Positions 12,139 through 24,400 are shown, counted from the first letter of the stretch. The stretch is DNA of 64,000 nucleotides from Orbilia blumenaviensis (GCA_036872755.1 JAVHNS010000001.1:620001-684000), one strand, 5' to 3'. A program made the numbers and translations. Notes: generated from the sequence alone by a model not told the origin.

Positions 12139-13930
12139 ATGCCCAGTAACGAGAAAACCGAAAAGATTCTAATCTATATTGGCAAGTCTTACTCGAGCTA
12201 CCCTCTAATCCCAAAGTGATACCATTAATTCGTTCGACCGCGAGAGGCAGTGTTTTCTAATTTCAACCCAGTTTGGTTGTCCAAATGCAGTCCGCCGTGA
12301 ACTTCGTCTAACCGACAACCCCATCCTCCACCACACTTCAGAACTCCTCTCCAAAGACCGTGCCCCCTTTACTCACCTTCTCCCCGTATACGTTTTCCCA
12401 GCTCGACAAGTAGAGATTTGCGGTTTTCTCTCTTCAGAAGTAGTTGGTAAAAACCAAACGGGTGATATCACTGGCGCATCTAAATCTTCTACAGAGCTGG
12501 AATCACCATACCCGCCCGCCCGCAGTGTAGTTGGTCAATTCCCCCGCTGTGGACCTCACCGTGCCAAATTCTGGGCTGAGTCAGTATGGGATTTCAAATC
12601 AAGTTTAGAAAGTATAGGAAGTGGGCTTGCTATTAGAGTGGGTAGAATAGACGACATTCTCGAGGATATTATCAACTACTACAAAGCAGGGAAGGGAAAC
12701 CATGCTGCGGGTGTAAAATGCGAAATAGTTGGGGTGTGGATCACTGCTGAGGAGGGAGTAGCAGAGAAAACAGACGAAAGAAACGTCTTCAGGGTGGCTG
12801 GGATTAAGGGTGTGAATGTTCGAGTATGGAAAGACGAGAAGTTTCTCGTAGATGAGTACGCATATATATGCATTTATTAGTCTCGGTCCCAGTGTACGTA
12901 CCTGCCTTGCTAACTTGACTATCAACCCAGTCGGGACCTCCCGTACATGACACCGAAGGCGATCCCAGATACATTCTCCGAATTCAAAAAGACCATAGGC
13001 TCACTCCGGGATGCGCCGCGAAAGGCCCTACCTCCACCGGACATGCTACCTCCCTTACCAACAAGGGTTCCACCACAGCCAGAGCCATTCAAAGTCCCAG
13101 ACACGCTAGGTGGCTGGATATTGGGGCTCTCAAAACCTCTAAAGGAGAATCCTGTGGCTATGATTGCTCCTGAATATCCGACAGGCGCAAAGTCACAACA
13201 CACATATCACGGCGGGGAAGCCTACGCCCTGGAGCATCTAGAAAACATCATATCGTCAGGCACAGTGTGCGCATTCAGAGACCCACGAGCCGGGCCACTA
13301 GGAGAGGATCATAACACTAAACTTGCCGCTTGGTTGGCCCTCGGGTGTCTTACCGCCCGCCAGGTCCACGAATACCTCATAGCCTTCGAAGAAGGAAAGA
13401 CCCAACTCGGGCAATGTTCTAAGGGATACGCAGAAGGTGAGAATAAAGGTACTGCAGGTATACGCACCGAATTGTTGTGGCGAGACTACCTTAGACTTTG
13501 CACCCGCAAATACGGTTGCAAACTCTTCAGACTAGAAGGCTTTAAAGGTGAACTGAATTTCCAATGGAAACACGCAGATAATGAAAAGGTCAAGCAGCAA
13601 GTTCAAAACTTCATAGAAGGGAACACCGGAAATCCCATAATAGATGCAGTGCTTAGAGAAATGTACCTGACAGGGTACACATCTGATCGCGGACGGGATG
13701 TTGTGGCGAAATATTTTGCAAAACAACTTGGGATAGATTGGAGGATTGGGGCTGAGTGGTTTGAATATTGCTTAGTGGATTACGACGTCAGTGGATTCTG
13801 GGGCAACTGGCAGTATTGTGCTGGGGTGGGGAACGACCCGAGCTGGGAGGTTCCGTCCGTGAAGATGGAGGAAGTCCAAGAGAAATATGTGAGACAATGG
13901 ACAGCAATGGAATCGAAAGAATATCATTGA
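12139..13930 (+). CDS. DASH-type cryptochrome / photolyase family flavoprotein
   Basis: FAD-binding blue-light protein of the CRY-DASH branch, which repairs pyrimidine dimers in single-stranded DNA and/or senses light. Exons 12139..12181, 12291..12855 and 12931..13930 give 535 residues. Intron 1 (109 nt) appears to be GC-AG: only GCAAGT at 12182 keeps the frame into VRRELRLTDNPI. Intron 2 (75 nt) is GTACGC-CCAG and joins LVDD to RDLPYM. DASH landmarks: FTHLLPVYVFP, GQFPRCGPHRAKFWAESVWD, SGLAIRVG, LGEDHNTKLAAWLALGCL, ELLWRDYLRLCTRKYG, SDRGRDVVAKYFAKQLGIDW and YDVSGFWGNWQYCAGVGNDP. The usual DYSTK and TRNGLLG motifs are altered to DHNTK and RDPRAGPLG. The C-terminus after GNDP is short and diverged, with no long extension. 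The family is clear; whether it is active is uncertain. Confidence 0.9.
12877..12892 (+). repeat. Intronic copy of a 16-bp repeat (other copy at 29547)
   Basis: TTAGTCTCGGTCCCAG inside intron 2 of the cryptochrome gene is identical to 29547-29562. Similarity extends to both sides (TATAxATGCxT before, YGTAYG after), so the shared block is about 36 bp. Confidence 0.7.
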
Positions 13931-14446
13931 TATACGAACTATCGTACTTATATCCCAAACAGTATTGTACTCCTCAGGCTTGCAGTAAGAGAAGCTGTCA
14001 AACATACCTCGCTAAATAGATCAATATCAACGAAATTAATCACTGGCCGCGCGAAGCTGTGGGTCAGGCCTTATAATTATGTTGCGCCATCGAATCCTAA
14101 TTGTTGCAAAAGGTGCGTTGTGTGCCAAGAACCCTGGAATTGTTTCAGCCAATCATCGCTTTTCGCTAAATTTTCTTCGTCTTGTGCGCCGCCCACCTTA
14201 GAAACTTCTATATCGACAACTTTCTCCCATGCGCCATCGACAGCTCTGTTCTCCGTCTCGCTCCAATGCAATCAACCCCTCTGTACTCTTATAGAAACCA
14301 TACATTCACTCGCAAGGTCCCACGCTGATTTACGCCGTCGTCGTATATTGATCCTATCTATACCCAACGATTTGGCTACACCAATCTTGCGATCTTGTCA
14401 ATAGCTACCACTGCCAGCCATATAATCCTACCCCAGATTTTTCAAG
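13931..14446. other. Short intergenic, cryptochrome 3' end to BUD23
   Basis: Tandem, same-strand gap of about 0.5 kb. It should hold the cryptochrome 3' end and the BUD23 promoter. No further feature seen. Confidence 0.6.
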
Positions 14447-15328
14447 ATGTCTCGACCTGAGGATAATCTGTACGCCCATTCATAATCTTGACCTACGCTG
14501 AATCGAATATCATACTTATCATCTCATAGTCCCCCAGACCTGTTCTACAATGACACCGAATCCCGAAAATACACCACATCCTCCCGTATCCAAAACATCC
14601 AAGCGAGCATGACAAATCGAGCCCTCGAACTCCTCGGACTTGAAACTCCATCGTTAATCCTCGATATCGGCTGCGGCTCAGGTCTTTCCGGTGAAATCCT
14701 CTCGGAAGGGGACCCACCACATACATGGATAGGAATGGACATCTCACCGTCTATGCTTGCTGTCGCACTAGATCGGGAAGTCGACGGAGATTTGCTGCTA
14801 GGTGATATGGGGCAAGGATTACCGTTCAGGGCCGGTAGTTTTGATGCTGCGATCAGCATATCGGCTATCCAATGGTTGTGCAATGAAGACGAAAAGGGTG
14901 TGGATCCTAAAACAAGACTATCAAGGTTCTTTGATAGCCTTTATGCATGCTTAAAAAGAGACGGGAAGGCAGTTTGCCAATTCTATCCAAGAGACGATAA
15001 GCAACGAGATATGATCTGTTCTGCTGCTATAAAAGCTGGTTTTGGAGCCGGTTTGTTGGAAGACGACCCGGAGACAAAGAACAAGAAGCTATACCTGGTA
15101 TTAACTGTGGGTGGAGAAGGTAATAAGGATATCACGGGAGTGGTGAAGAACATGGATGGCGTAGACGTCTACGACAACAGGAAAAAGCTACTCGCCAAAG
15201 CTAAGGGTGAGGCGAAGCAAGGCACTAAAGCATGGATTATGAAAAAGAAGGAAGCAGATCGACGGAAAGGAAAGATCGTGAAGTCAGATTCTAAGTATAC
15301 GGGCCGGAAGAGAAACATCAAGTTTTAG
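14447..15328 (+). CDS. BUD23: 18S rRNA (guanine-N7) methyltransferase Bud23
   Basis: SAM-dependent enzyme that methylates a guanosine of 18S rRNA during 40S maturation, with Trm112 as partner in known species. Exon 1 is only 23 nt (14447..14469, MSRPEDN plus two bases), followed by a 60-nt intron with donor GTACGC and acceptor ATAG, then 14530..15328. The spliced start reads MSRPEDNLPPDLFYNDTESR, as in the family. Total 273 residues (yeast 275). The SAM motif I is LILDIGCGSGLSGEIL. Next come GMDISPSML, a DMGQGLPFRAGSFDAAISIS block and IQWLCN. The C-terminal WBS_methylT segment shows KAWIMKKKEADRRKGKIV and ends KYTGRKRNIKF. Nothing is missing. Confidence 0.95.
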
Positions 15329-18300
15329 AGAGTTTTCTCAATCACGGCCCCGGTATCCGATTCTGGCACGAAGTTACGATTTTCTAGCGTTTTTCCTCTG
15401 TACATTAGTGTTCTGGCAGTTATAGATTAATAGAATCATTCTATTACACAGATATATACTAAGAAGTTTCGAGTAATTGCATCGCAAACAAATGCCTTGA
15501 ATCGATCGCTATCAAGCAGTCCTAATTAGAGAGTCATAGGCTTGTATAATCCTAGGTACAGCAGCATACCCTGAACACAAGGCTACCCCAGAATAGGATC
15601 AGGAGGGCAATTGAGTATCGGTAAGTTTAACAGAGAACATATAAGCTCATAAGCAGCGGGACAACACCGAACCTAGTCGGGTTTATAGACGGGACCAATT
15701 CGGATCAACGACACATAGATGGGGTAAGGCTATTTCGTCGTAGGTAGGCATCTACATTGAGCAGGCCAAGAGCCATGATTTGAGTTTGGAGTAGCTCTAG
15801 ATCTTCGAACTCCCCGAGTTCCCGAGGACTATTAACAGAAAATTAATTCAGATACGCGGATTTTAGGATGCAAGACCCATCTAGGCATATTAAGGTAAAG
15901 GACTCTATCTGATCACTGAATAGCAAAGTCAAAAAAGCCTTGGCGATTTTCACAGAAACGATACTTTCTACTTCACCTTACATTTTCTAGTAGTTTCCTC
16001 TTGTCCAAAACCCACTATCAGCACTCTTCGAAGACCATTAGCTTCGTCGCTCAGGTCGACCGAAGGGCTTATATTTTTGCGCGATCAACATTAGGGGAGA
16101 ATATGTGTCAGATATTTCTTATTTCTCGGGCGTGTTACGTAGTACCGGTACTGTATACATGTGTTAGAAGTAGCAGAGACCTGCTTCCGAAAGTATTCCT
16201 TATCTGCAATGCATCTACAGGATTCAAAACCATAGCCTCATTTGTACAAGCTTTGAACTTTGTGTAGCTACTATTGCTGCTTCTAAGAGCCTTCTCCTTC
16301 CGACTCTCAATCCCGATATTGATATCCAGCCCGAAAGTAATCAGTTAGTCAATACAATGAAAACCTGACGGGCTGCATGCAGCACTCGGGTGACATAAAA
16401 AGAGAAGCAAATTACGGTTAAGATATGGCAGGCTAGCTGATTTTTATAGCCTTGTGTATCTGCATAAAATTGACATTCCATATTCAATCTATACATTAAT
16501 TCTCTTAGAATTCCTCGATTTGAACCTGCAGCAGAGTTATGATGTTCACGTGTTGAGCTCTCTAAACTGAACAATGCATATGCATGGTGTCCCATCCAAC
16601 GAGACCAATTGCATCCGCAGCTATACACGTATCGAGTACATGGACACAAAGGCTTCGAAACTCTGCATTCCGCACCATTTTACCCCTCCCCGAATCTACC
16701 ACTATAGATTGGACACATGTATAGACGACCTTTATGGGGCGAACATGTTCTCATGACATCGTTAGGCATACGGACGGGGGGGGGGGGGCGACGGGAAGGG
16801 ATAATTCCTGTTTTCTCAAACCCGAACAGCCGGCTGGCTAGGTTCGGGGAGTCCATATAACAGGCTTGTAAGCTTTGTTGCAGACGCGGCCTGGACTGGT
16901 TGGGCCTGTAGGGGCCAAGTACCCGAATGGTACCAAGTACCCAATGGTACCAAGTACCCAATGGTACTAGTATTCTCAAATACTTGACAGTCCCGGATCT
17001 GCGGAGCTAGACGTTGAATTCGCGACGTCGTAGGCCTGTGTTATTGAGCCCGATAACGCAGCTACAACCCATTTATCCACCTGTGCCGTTCATGCATTTC
17101 GTGACGAGAGTTGCCCATGCAGTCTCCAACTAGATTGTTGTAAGCGGTTCGCCTGGGCGTGTCAGTCGCCGACCTATTCGTAACGCCGAGGCGTGCCACA
17201 CAGTATCCAACACAAGACAAGCCGGGGCTGGACAGGGCTGGACAGGTCTGGTCTCATTGGGGCTGGAGTGCTTGCGTATGTTGGAATTTGTTGGCTGGTA
17301 CATTCAACACTTAAAATGACACACTTGAAATCATATGAGGTAACCTTGCCCTTGCAGTCGATTGCGATTGATCGATGGTATGTAATATATACCCCTCAAG
17401 AACATATACAAGGACTCAAAACTAATCATCCCCCTCAATCATGATATAAGCCGCTTTGCCGCCTTCTCTGTTTCGCACTCTCGCACTCGCCATTTTTTTT
17501 TTTTTTCTTCCTGATCTTGAGATCTCATCACTCAATCCGCGAGTCTAGTTTCACGAGCCAACTAAATCTCTCCGGCTATTTGTGATGAGGTAATTTTCAC
17601 GCCTAAAACCTTGTGAACTGCATTACATGTACAGTATTTGCGATTTTATTCATCTCGAACATCTGACTTTCGGTTCATGTTATAATGCTTGCTGACCAGC
17701 CCAGATTCTAGAAAATCAACGTGTATGCTGCCGTATTTTACGTTGGCTAAAGTTACACATCCTCATTGTCAATTAATTCCAGGGCTGGATTCAAGCCCAA
17801 GCCAATTCCCACAAGATATCAATATTTAATCTTTTAATTTGAATACCGCGAAACAATGATGTCCAGCAATCAAACTGCCCGCCAAGGTACTAACGAAGCT
17901 GTTTAAAAGCCATTTCGGCCTGAATTATGGCTGGGATTCGATGAAACGATCTACGCCAAGAACTCCGGTTATATCAAGACGCTAAAACACCAGCTATGAA
18001 ACTAACATATAAAGGAAGGTAACGGCTGTAGACGCCGCGGGACAAATATCGAGAAATGGTATGTGCCTGGTATCCTCGTGGCCTTATAGCTAATTCTCGC
18101 GTACTTCGGGATCAGATCATACCTTTAACAGGTCTATGCACGTGGTTTCCAATATAATGCTCGCCAGGAGTGGATGCCTCAAGGAGAGGTAGGCTGCCAG
18201 CATATTCAATGCCAATACACAGATGGTCGGGAGATTCCTGTTTCAAATTAGATCGAAGATGTAGATTTGAAGATAGCTGTGTCGTAAGATCTGTCGTAAA

Positions 18301-18418
18301 ATCCTATAAAGACTCAGGCGTTGTTGCGAAAGCAGTGGTGGTTCAAGGTTACTGTTCCCGTAGTAGCGTACCGATAAGGCCAAGTCGAGTTAGAGGGTTG
18401 TATTATTATGCCGGACCC
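15329..18418. other. 3.1-kb gene-free stretch before the rhamnosidase
   Basis: No supportable gene on either strand; the short ORFs are atypical in composition. It contains a G13 run at about 16777-16789, a 17-bp tandem repeat (16915-16966) and a T14 run (17493-17506). The frame is open upstream of the rhamnosidase from 18170, but without an ATG before 18419 that gives a better start. Confidence 0.55.
16915..16966. repeat. 17-bp tandem repeat, three units
   Basis: Three consecutive units of CCAAGTACCCAATGGTA. The first has one extra G (18 bp, 16915-16932); the others are identical (16933-16949, 16950-16966). Confidence 0.9.
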
Positions 18419-20203
18419 ATGATTAATTACTCCTTAATCCCATTTCTCCTGGCAGCTTTGCTCTGGTCCTTTCCAACAACATCGATTGCGGCCATGCAAC
18501 GACCACAACCACAAATAACACCGGTCGCTCCGGTTCTGTGTAAGCGTACTCAAAATGGGACGACTGTGTTTGCAGACTTCGGTGCAGATGCCTATGGAAA
18601 CCTCCAAATTATAATTTCTCCGCCCGTGTACCCAACCACGCTCAGAATTCGCCTAGGCGAGAAATTAGATGCAACAGGGGCGATTGACAGACGACCCTAT
18701 GGTAGTGTAAACTATCGAGAAATATCGCTGGTTACACAGCCTGATCGAACCGTTTATCAGCTTCAAATACCTCCAAAACCCCGGCACAGTAACCCGCAGG
18801 CGGTGCATATGCCCCCTGAAATAGGCGAAGTTACCGTTTTCCGTTACGCCGAAATCGACAACGCCCCAAAGAGTATAACCGCGGAATCGTTGCGCCAGCT
18901 GTACGTCCACACTACATTCGATGACAACACCGGTGTATTCCAAAGCTCGGATGATACGCTCAATGCTGTTTGGCGTTTGTGCAAACATACCATCAAGGCG
19001 ACAACGGCATTTGGTGTTTACATAGATGGTGAACGCGAACGGATACCTTATGAAGCCGATTCATACATCAACCAGCTTTCTCATCTGGCATGTGATGCAA
19101 ATCCCGAAGTCGCACAGTACACATTCGAGCATATGCTCAAAAATCCGACCTGGCCGACGGAGTGGGGCCTCCACATGCCGATGATAGCGAGTTTCGACTA
19201 CAAGTTCACTGGCGACCTCGGGCTAGCAAACACACACTATGAAGCGCTGAAAAAGAAGTTACTCATGGAAAAGGCTCGCGGAGATGGCTTAATCCGAGCC
19301 TTGGGTATCGTGGACTGGCCAGCTGGGGAACGGGACGGTTTCAACGATGGAGATGGTCAGAACCAAGCAGGACCAGAGATAAACACCGTTGTCAACGCAT
19401 TTCACTACCATGCATTAGGCGAGATGGCGATTATCGCCCATGCAACAGGGCGAACAGCGGACGCTGTCCTTTTTAAATCAAGGGCAAAAGCTGTCTATAA
19501 CGCCTTCAATGCCGTTTTCTTTGACCGGACGAGGGGCATCTATATCGATGGCGAAGGTTCAACCCACGCATCCTTACACGCAAATATGTACTCGCTTGCT
19601 TTCGATCTTGTTCCACGAGGCTATCAGAATCAGGTAGCTGATTTTATACAGTCGCGTGGTATGGCATGCAGCGTTTATGGTGCGCAATATTTGCTAGAAG
19701 CGCTCTATAAGGCAGGACGGGACGAATACGCCCTACAGCTGATGACTTCGCGTACTGACCGAAGCTGGTGGCATATGATCGAAATCGGCTCGACAATGAC
19801 ACTAGAAGCCTGGGATGTTAAATACAAACCAAACTTGACCTGGAATCACGCGTGGGGTACTGCTCCGGCAAATATCATCTCACGATATCTACTTGGTGTT
19901 CGCCCGTTGGAGGCGGGCTTTAAAAAGATCTTGATTGCACCACAGCCAGGAAGCCTAGAGCAGGCCTATGGTACGGTCCCAACAGTTATGGGCCCTGTGG
20001 TCGTCGGTTACCAAATCGGTGCCCTAACGGTCGAGATCCCACAAGGAACGACAGCCCGTGTGATGATTCAAAACAAGCTGGCAAGTCAACAGCAGTTTCC
20101 ACCACAGATTCGTATAAATGGAGAGGCGAGGGATGCTCAATGGGACAATGGTTTTATCGTCGTGGATGACGTTGGGCCAGGGAAGTCCAGGTTCGATTTC
20201 TAA
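18419..20203 (+). CDS. Secreted GH78 alpha-L-rhamnosidase-like enzyme
   Basis: Predicted six-hairpin glycosidase that removes terminal L-rhamnose from glycans or glycosides outside the cell. A single exon encodes 594 residues. The ATG at 18419 is chosen because it begins a signal peptide (MINYSLIPFLLAALLWSFP..., cleavage near residue 22); the longer open frame upstream starts with a GTG at 18170. The N-terminal beta region (about 30-180) precedes the (alpha/alpha)6 barrel. Family-type motifs are DGERERIPYEAD (about 203-214, likely acid region), WPTEWGLHMP, DWPAGERDGFNDGD, SMTLEAW-type STMTLEAW (about 458-465) and NLTWNHAWGTAP (about 472-483). A short C-terminal beta domain follows (FKKILIAPQPGSLEQAYGTVP). 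The length matches the short, intronless GH78 forms. It is isolated, with gaps of 3.1 and 1.2 kb around it; transfer from bacteria is possible but untested. Confidence 0.88.
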   Translation: MINYSLIPFLLAALLWSFPTTSIAAMQRPQPQITPVAPVLCKRTQNGTTVFADFGADAYGNLQIIISPPVYPTTLRIRLGEKLDATGAIDRRPYGSVNYREISLVTQPDRTVYQLQIPPKPRHSNPQAVHMPPEIGEVTVFRYAEIDNAPKSITAESLRQLYVHTTFDDNTGVFQSSDDTLNAVWRLCKHTIKATTAFGVYIDGERERIPYEADSYINQLSHLACDANPEVAQYTFEHMLKNPTWPTEWGLHMPMIASFDYKFTGDLGLANTHYEALKKKLLMEKARGDGLIRALGIVDWPAGERDGFNDGDGQNQAGPEINTVVNAFHYHALGEMAIIAHATGRTADAVLFKSRAKAVYNAFNAVFFDRTRGIYIDGEGSTHASLHANMYSLAFDLVPRGYQNQVADFIQSRGMACSVYGAQYLLEALYKAGRDEYALQLMTSRTDRSWWHMIEIGSTMTLEAWDVKYKPNLTWNHAWGTAPANIISRYLLGVRPLEAGFKKILIAPQPGSLEQAYGTVPTVMGPVVVGYQIGALTVEIPQGTTARVMIQNKLASQQQFPPQIRINGEARDAQWDNGFIVVDDVGPGKSRFDF

Positions 20204-21430
20204 CGACCAAACTGTCGTGAGTAAAAGCATATGCGTATTAGTGCCATGTTCGACGGTCCGATCTTGCCTCGGAACCACATGGCTGCAGCTCATAGACTTC
20301 CAATTTTGCGGGTCTAGCGTAGCAATAGGTATCTCGTGCTCACTGGACCTCAACTTTGCATAAATCTCCAATAGTGCAGTACAAATTCGTACAAAGCGCC
20401 CCTGAAGATTTAGTTTTCCGTTAGAGTTCTTAGCATGGGGACCGTTCATAGAAGGAATTATACCACCCACCTCTGGGTAGTATATGTATATATGGTGGGC
20501 CGATATACATAGACAGGTCTCCAACCGGATGGCCGTCATACGTGGCCCAGTCAGGCACATGCATTGATTCATACTCAGTATCGGTCGCTGGTTGACTGTG
20601 AGTTGTTCTGAATGTGTTGTGCGTTGTATATCAGAGAAAGGTCAATATTATTAGCAAAAGCACTGCCCCAACAGAAAATATTAATTATTCCAATTGTATA
20701 TACGAGCTTAAAGATAATCCCTATTGATTGATTTCCATTATTAACAAAATTTAAGATAAGATGAGAGAAGAGAATGGCACAAACAGCTAGAATTTTGCTG
20801 GTGTAAAAGTGGTGGTATAGAGGTGGTGGTAGGAGTGGTGTTGTTGTAACGCGTTGCCAAGCAGGAGACAGCATTATCAGATGGTGTCACTTGCGTGGTT
20901 GTGTTGCGACCGCTCCCAATTAGTCAACCACCAAAATCTAGCTCACAAAGTCTCAAGTATTTTTACGCAAGGATTACTAATACACATTTAAGTATAATAG
21001 TATTCTAAATATTATTTAACCTTAAGCTCCTTAAAATAGATTAAATTAACTAAAAAATATATATTTATTTTGTAAAAAATTCAATTTTAGGGGCTCTGAC
21101 TTGAAGAATTGACATGAACACTACTGGTAGATGTATTTAAGCCTTTCTGCTGGATTTTTAGAAATTTTAAAGTAATATTTAAAGGCTGAAGTACTGATTA
21201 TTGATTGCTGGCTGACTAATGGGCTTAGTGGCAATTGCCTGCTAATACACCCTGATGTGTTGTGTTTAGAACTCAAATTCTGAATTTTTAATTTTCTTTT
21301 ATTGCTTTCCCTTTAATTCAATTAGAAAACACATCTCACCTCGAAGATCCCCTTTAAACTGCGAATAGTGACACCGTCAGAACCAAAATCCGACACCGGG
21401 ATCCGTTTTACCATGCGATAGGAAAGTAAT
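20204..21430. other. Intergenic with AT-rich core
   Basis: No gene. The segment from about 20930 to 21090 is markedly AT-rich (runs such as TTAAATTAACTAAAAAATATATAT) compared with its neighbours. That could be a mutated repeat remnant or a normal AT-rich spacer. Confidence 0.55.
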
Positions 21431-24400
21431 ATGTCTTCGGGGAGACCAAATTACCTACCAGCATCAACAACATGGGATTATGACGACGACGACGATGATG
21501 ACGACGAGGTAGAAGGCGTTGAAATGCCTCCACCGGATCAAACAAACCTCCAGAAGCTCACAGCTGTTTCGGGGGCTACCAAAGCCAGCAGTTCGGGAAG
21601 ACTAATTTCTACAACGCTGGAGCGTTTCTGGCAGAAGAAGCCGCAACGCGAGACAACACCAACCACTTCTGCTTCAACGGCCTTAAGCGAAGCGAGAGAT
21701 CAGCCCAAACAGCTTCATGCACAGCAACTACAGCAGACCCTGCAACCGGCAGTATCTAAAGATACCTCTGCCGGGGATGGCCCTGCTTCAGGCTATTCGA
21801 GACAAAGGGGTGAACCGCAAGGGGTTACCAGTGATGACGAGAATGATTCTCAAGACGAGGAGTCAGCTGTCGCTTTGCGGCACCCTACAGTGCTAGCGAC
21901 GTCCTCTGCGCTGAAAAAAAATACAGGTCCAAAACCTTCAAAACCGATTGGCGGTCGTGATTATGGCTGGACTTCGATGAAACCAAGTAGTGGGGGGATT
22001 TCTACAGCTTCCAAGCCGTTTTCAAAGAGGGACTTGTTACGGCAGTTTGAGGATACGGATACAGATTCCGATGAGGTTATGCTCGAAGGCGGTGAGCTCT
22101 CTGACGAACAGAGCGCCAGACGTGATGGTTCGGATAAGATGGATGAAGATCCATTTTATGGGCCACCAGACCAAGAGGATAAGGACGAGGATGAGACCGA
22201 AGAAGACGATGACGATAGCGACGAATTGATAGGCTTTGGCTCTCGAAGGGTGCCCGTGTTCTCTCAAGATCCGCCACCCCAACAGCTTGAGATTTCAGGG
22301 ACCGAGGAAGATACAGAAGATACAGAAGATTCCAATGATGGTGATGGGGAGGAGGAGGATGGCATTCAGACTCCAACCAAGACGGGTGTATCAGGTGTCG
22401 ATGTCACGCCTAGACGATCTATGGCGAACCCTAATCTTCTTCAAGATGATCCTGACGAGCTTGAGCGACAAGAGGAGAGGGCTAAGCAAGAAATAATCCA
22501 AGAAGTACTCAATAAGCATGCTGAAGCCGCAGCTAGATCTAACTTTGAGATAGTCGTTATTATGCGTAAGTTTCCATTCATAGAAAGTCCATTCTATAGA
22601 ATCTCACTAACGCTTTGTACGGACCTAGCGAACTATCAGGATGTCGCAGACTACCTTTTTAACCCGGACGAATGGGAGGCAGTTGCGATTGATTCGCGGT
22701 GGACGGGTGAAGACGGCCATGTGACATACACGATCGTCTACAGAGATGGCCACACTCGGGTTGTCGAAGCGAATGCTATACTTGATCATGTAGACTCACA
22801 AGTCCTTGAAGACTTCGAAAACGACCTGTTTGTGAGAGAAGAGAATCCTGAAACGTGGTATTATCCCAGCCTGAGAGCTCCTGGAGGGGCTTTTGCCGGT
22901 GGAACTGGTATCACCTCTGGAACTACGAAGAAGCGGGGAAGAAGAAGCCAGGCAGTGAGATATCTGGATCAGTGCTATCGACTTGGGATGCCAGAGGAAT
23001 TCAATATTCCTATGACCGACAGCAGCGAGGACGATAGTGAGCAGGATGATGGGATCGAAGATCCAGTTCAAGATATTGCCGGGACCAGGAGCCCTATTCT
23101 TGCTTCGCAGTACGATAAGTTCGATAATGCAGACGCAGAAATATTGGCAACTATCAAAGAACACGAATCGGATAACGAGTCTTGGGACGGTGGCCGGAAA
23201 CCCAGTAGAGGAAGGCCGAGGGGCAGGCCATCGACATCGACTAGGGCTCAAACGATGATCAGGCCCACTCGAGCAGCTACAAAAAGAGGTAGAGGAAGGC
23301 CTCCTCTTATTCCCACCCGTGGTGTTAGCAATCCTATAGAAAGTCGATCCGATTCCACTCTCAAAAGAAATGTGGTAAAAGCAAGCGCCACTTCTAGAGG
23401 AAGAGGCCGTCCTCGAGGCTCTAAGAACGCTTCGAGGGTAGATAGCTCTGCTTCCAGCCGCGAGGGTACTCCACTCAGCTTCTTTACACCTACGAAGCCG
23501 TCATCTGGACGGGGAAGGCCTAAGGGGTCAAAAACCCTTCCGAAACCAGTAACCCCAAATACCCCAAACAGCGCATCGGAGAATTCCTCCCTCAGCGAAT
23601 TCCCAATTTCCATCCAGCCTGTTTTGCCAATCCGTCCGATTGATCTGAGCAAGTTTCCACCACCCAAATCAACGGATAAATCAAGCGCTTCAAGTTCTCC
23701 AAAACGCACACTAAAGCCGACGCGATCTCCTAAGCCTCCTAGGACCCCATCTGGCGCGCGGGGCCCAGGTCGTCCACCAAAGGCCCCTAAGCAAGAGGAT
23801 GAACTCATAGAACAAACAATTAGAACCGCTGGTGCTAATGTCCCATCAAATTCCGCGCCACCATCCCACCGCAGAACCCTCTCTGCTGCGAGTCAAATTC
23901 CTCTAGCAGATCCCGAACGTCCTAAGAAGCGTCGTAGGATCCGCTTCGGACGTGACGGGCCCGAAGAAGTCTCAGAGGATGATTCCCCTCGACGTAAAAT
24001 AGTCCAACCAAAGACACTTCCCACCCAAAGTCCCCCGAAGAAACCAGTTGAGAAAGTCCACAAAGCCCATAAACCACATAAACCACAAAAGGCCTATAAA
24101 TCCCACACACCAGTGAACAAACTAGATTCCAGTAACGAGAAAAGCGTTTTTCGCCACGAGGTAGACAAAATCATTAATAAGATGCTCCTCGACGGCGCGC
24201 CAGCTTATCACGTCCAACTCTGCAGCTCTGGACCTGTCAAACCAACAATATGGGTCAGGGTAGAAAATTTACAAAGTAAAGACGCAAAACGGAAGGTCAA
24301 AGAGTTTGAAGCCGAATTGATACGTCGTGAACAAGAAGCCAAGATTGCGAGGGACAGGATTAATGCTCAGTTACAGCGCGATAGGCAACGGCTTGCGGAG

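Noticed and set aside
18170..18418. 83-residue N-terminal extension of the rhamnosidase
   Set aside because: Begins with GTG, and its composition is unlike the enzyme. The ATG at 18419 starts a clear signal peptide.
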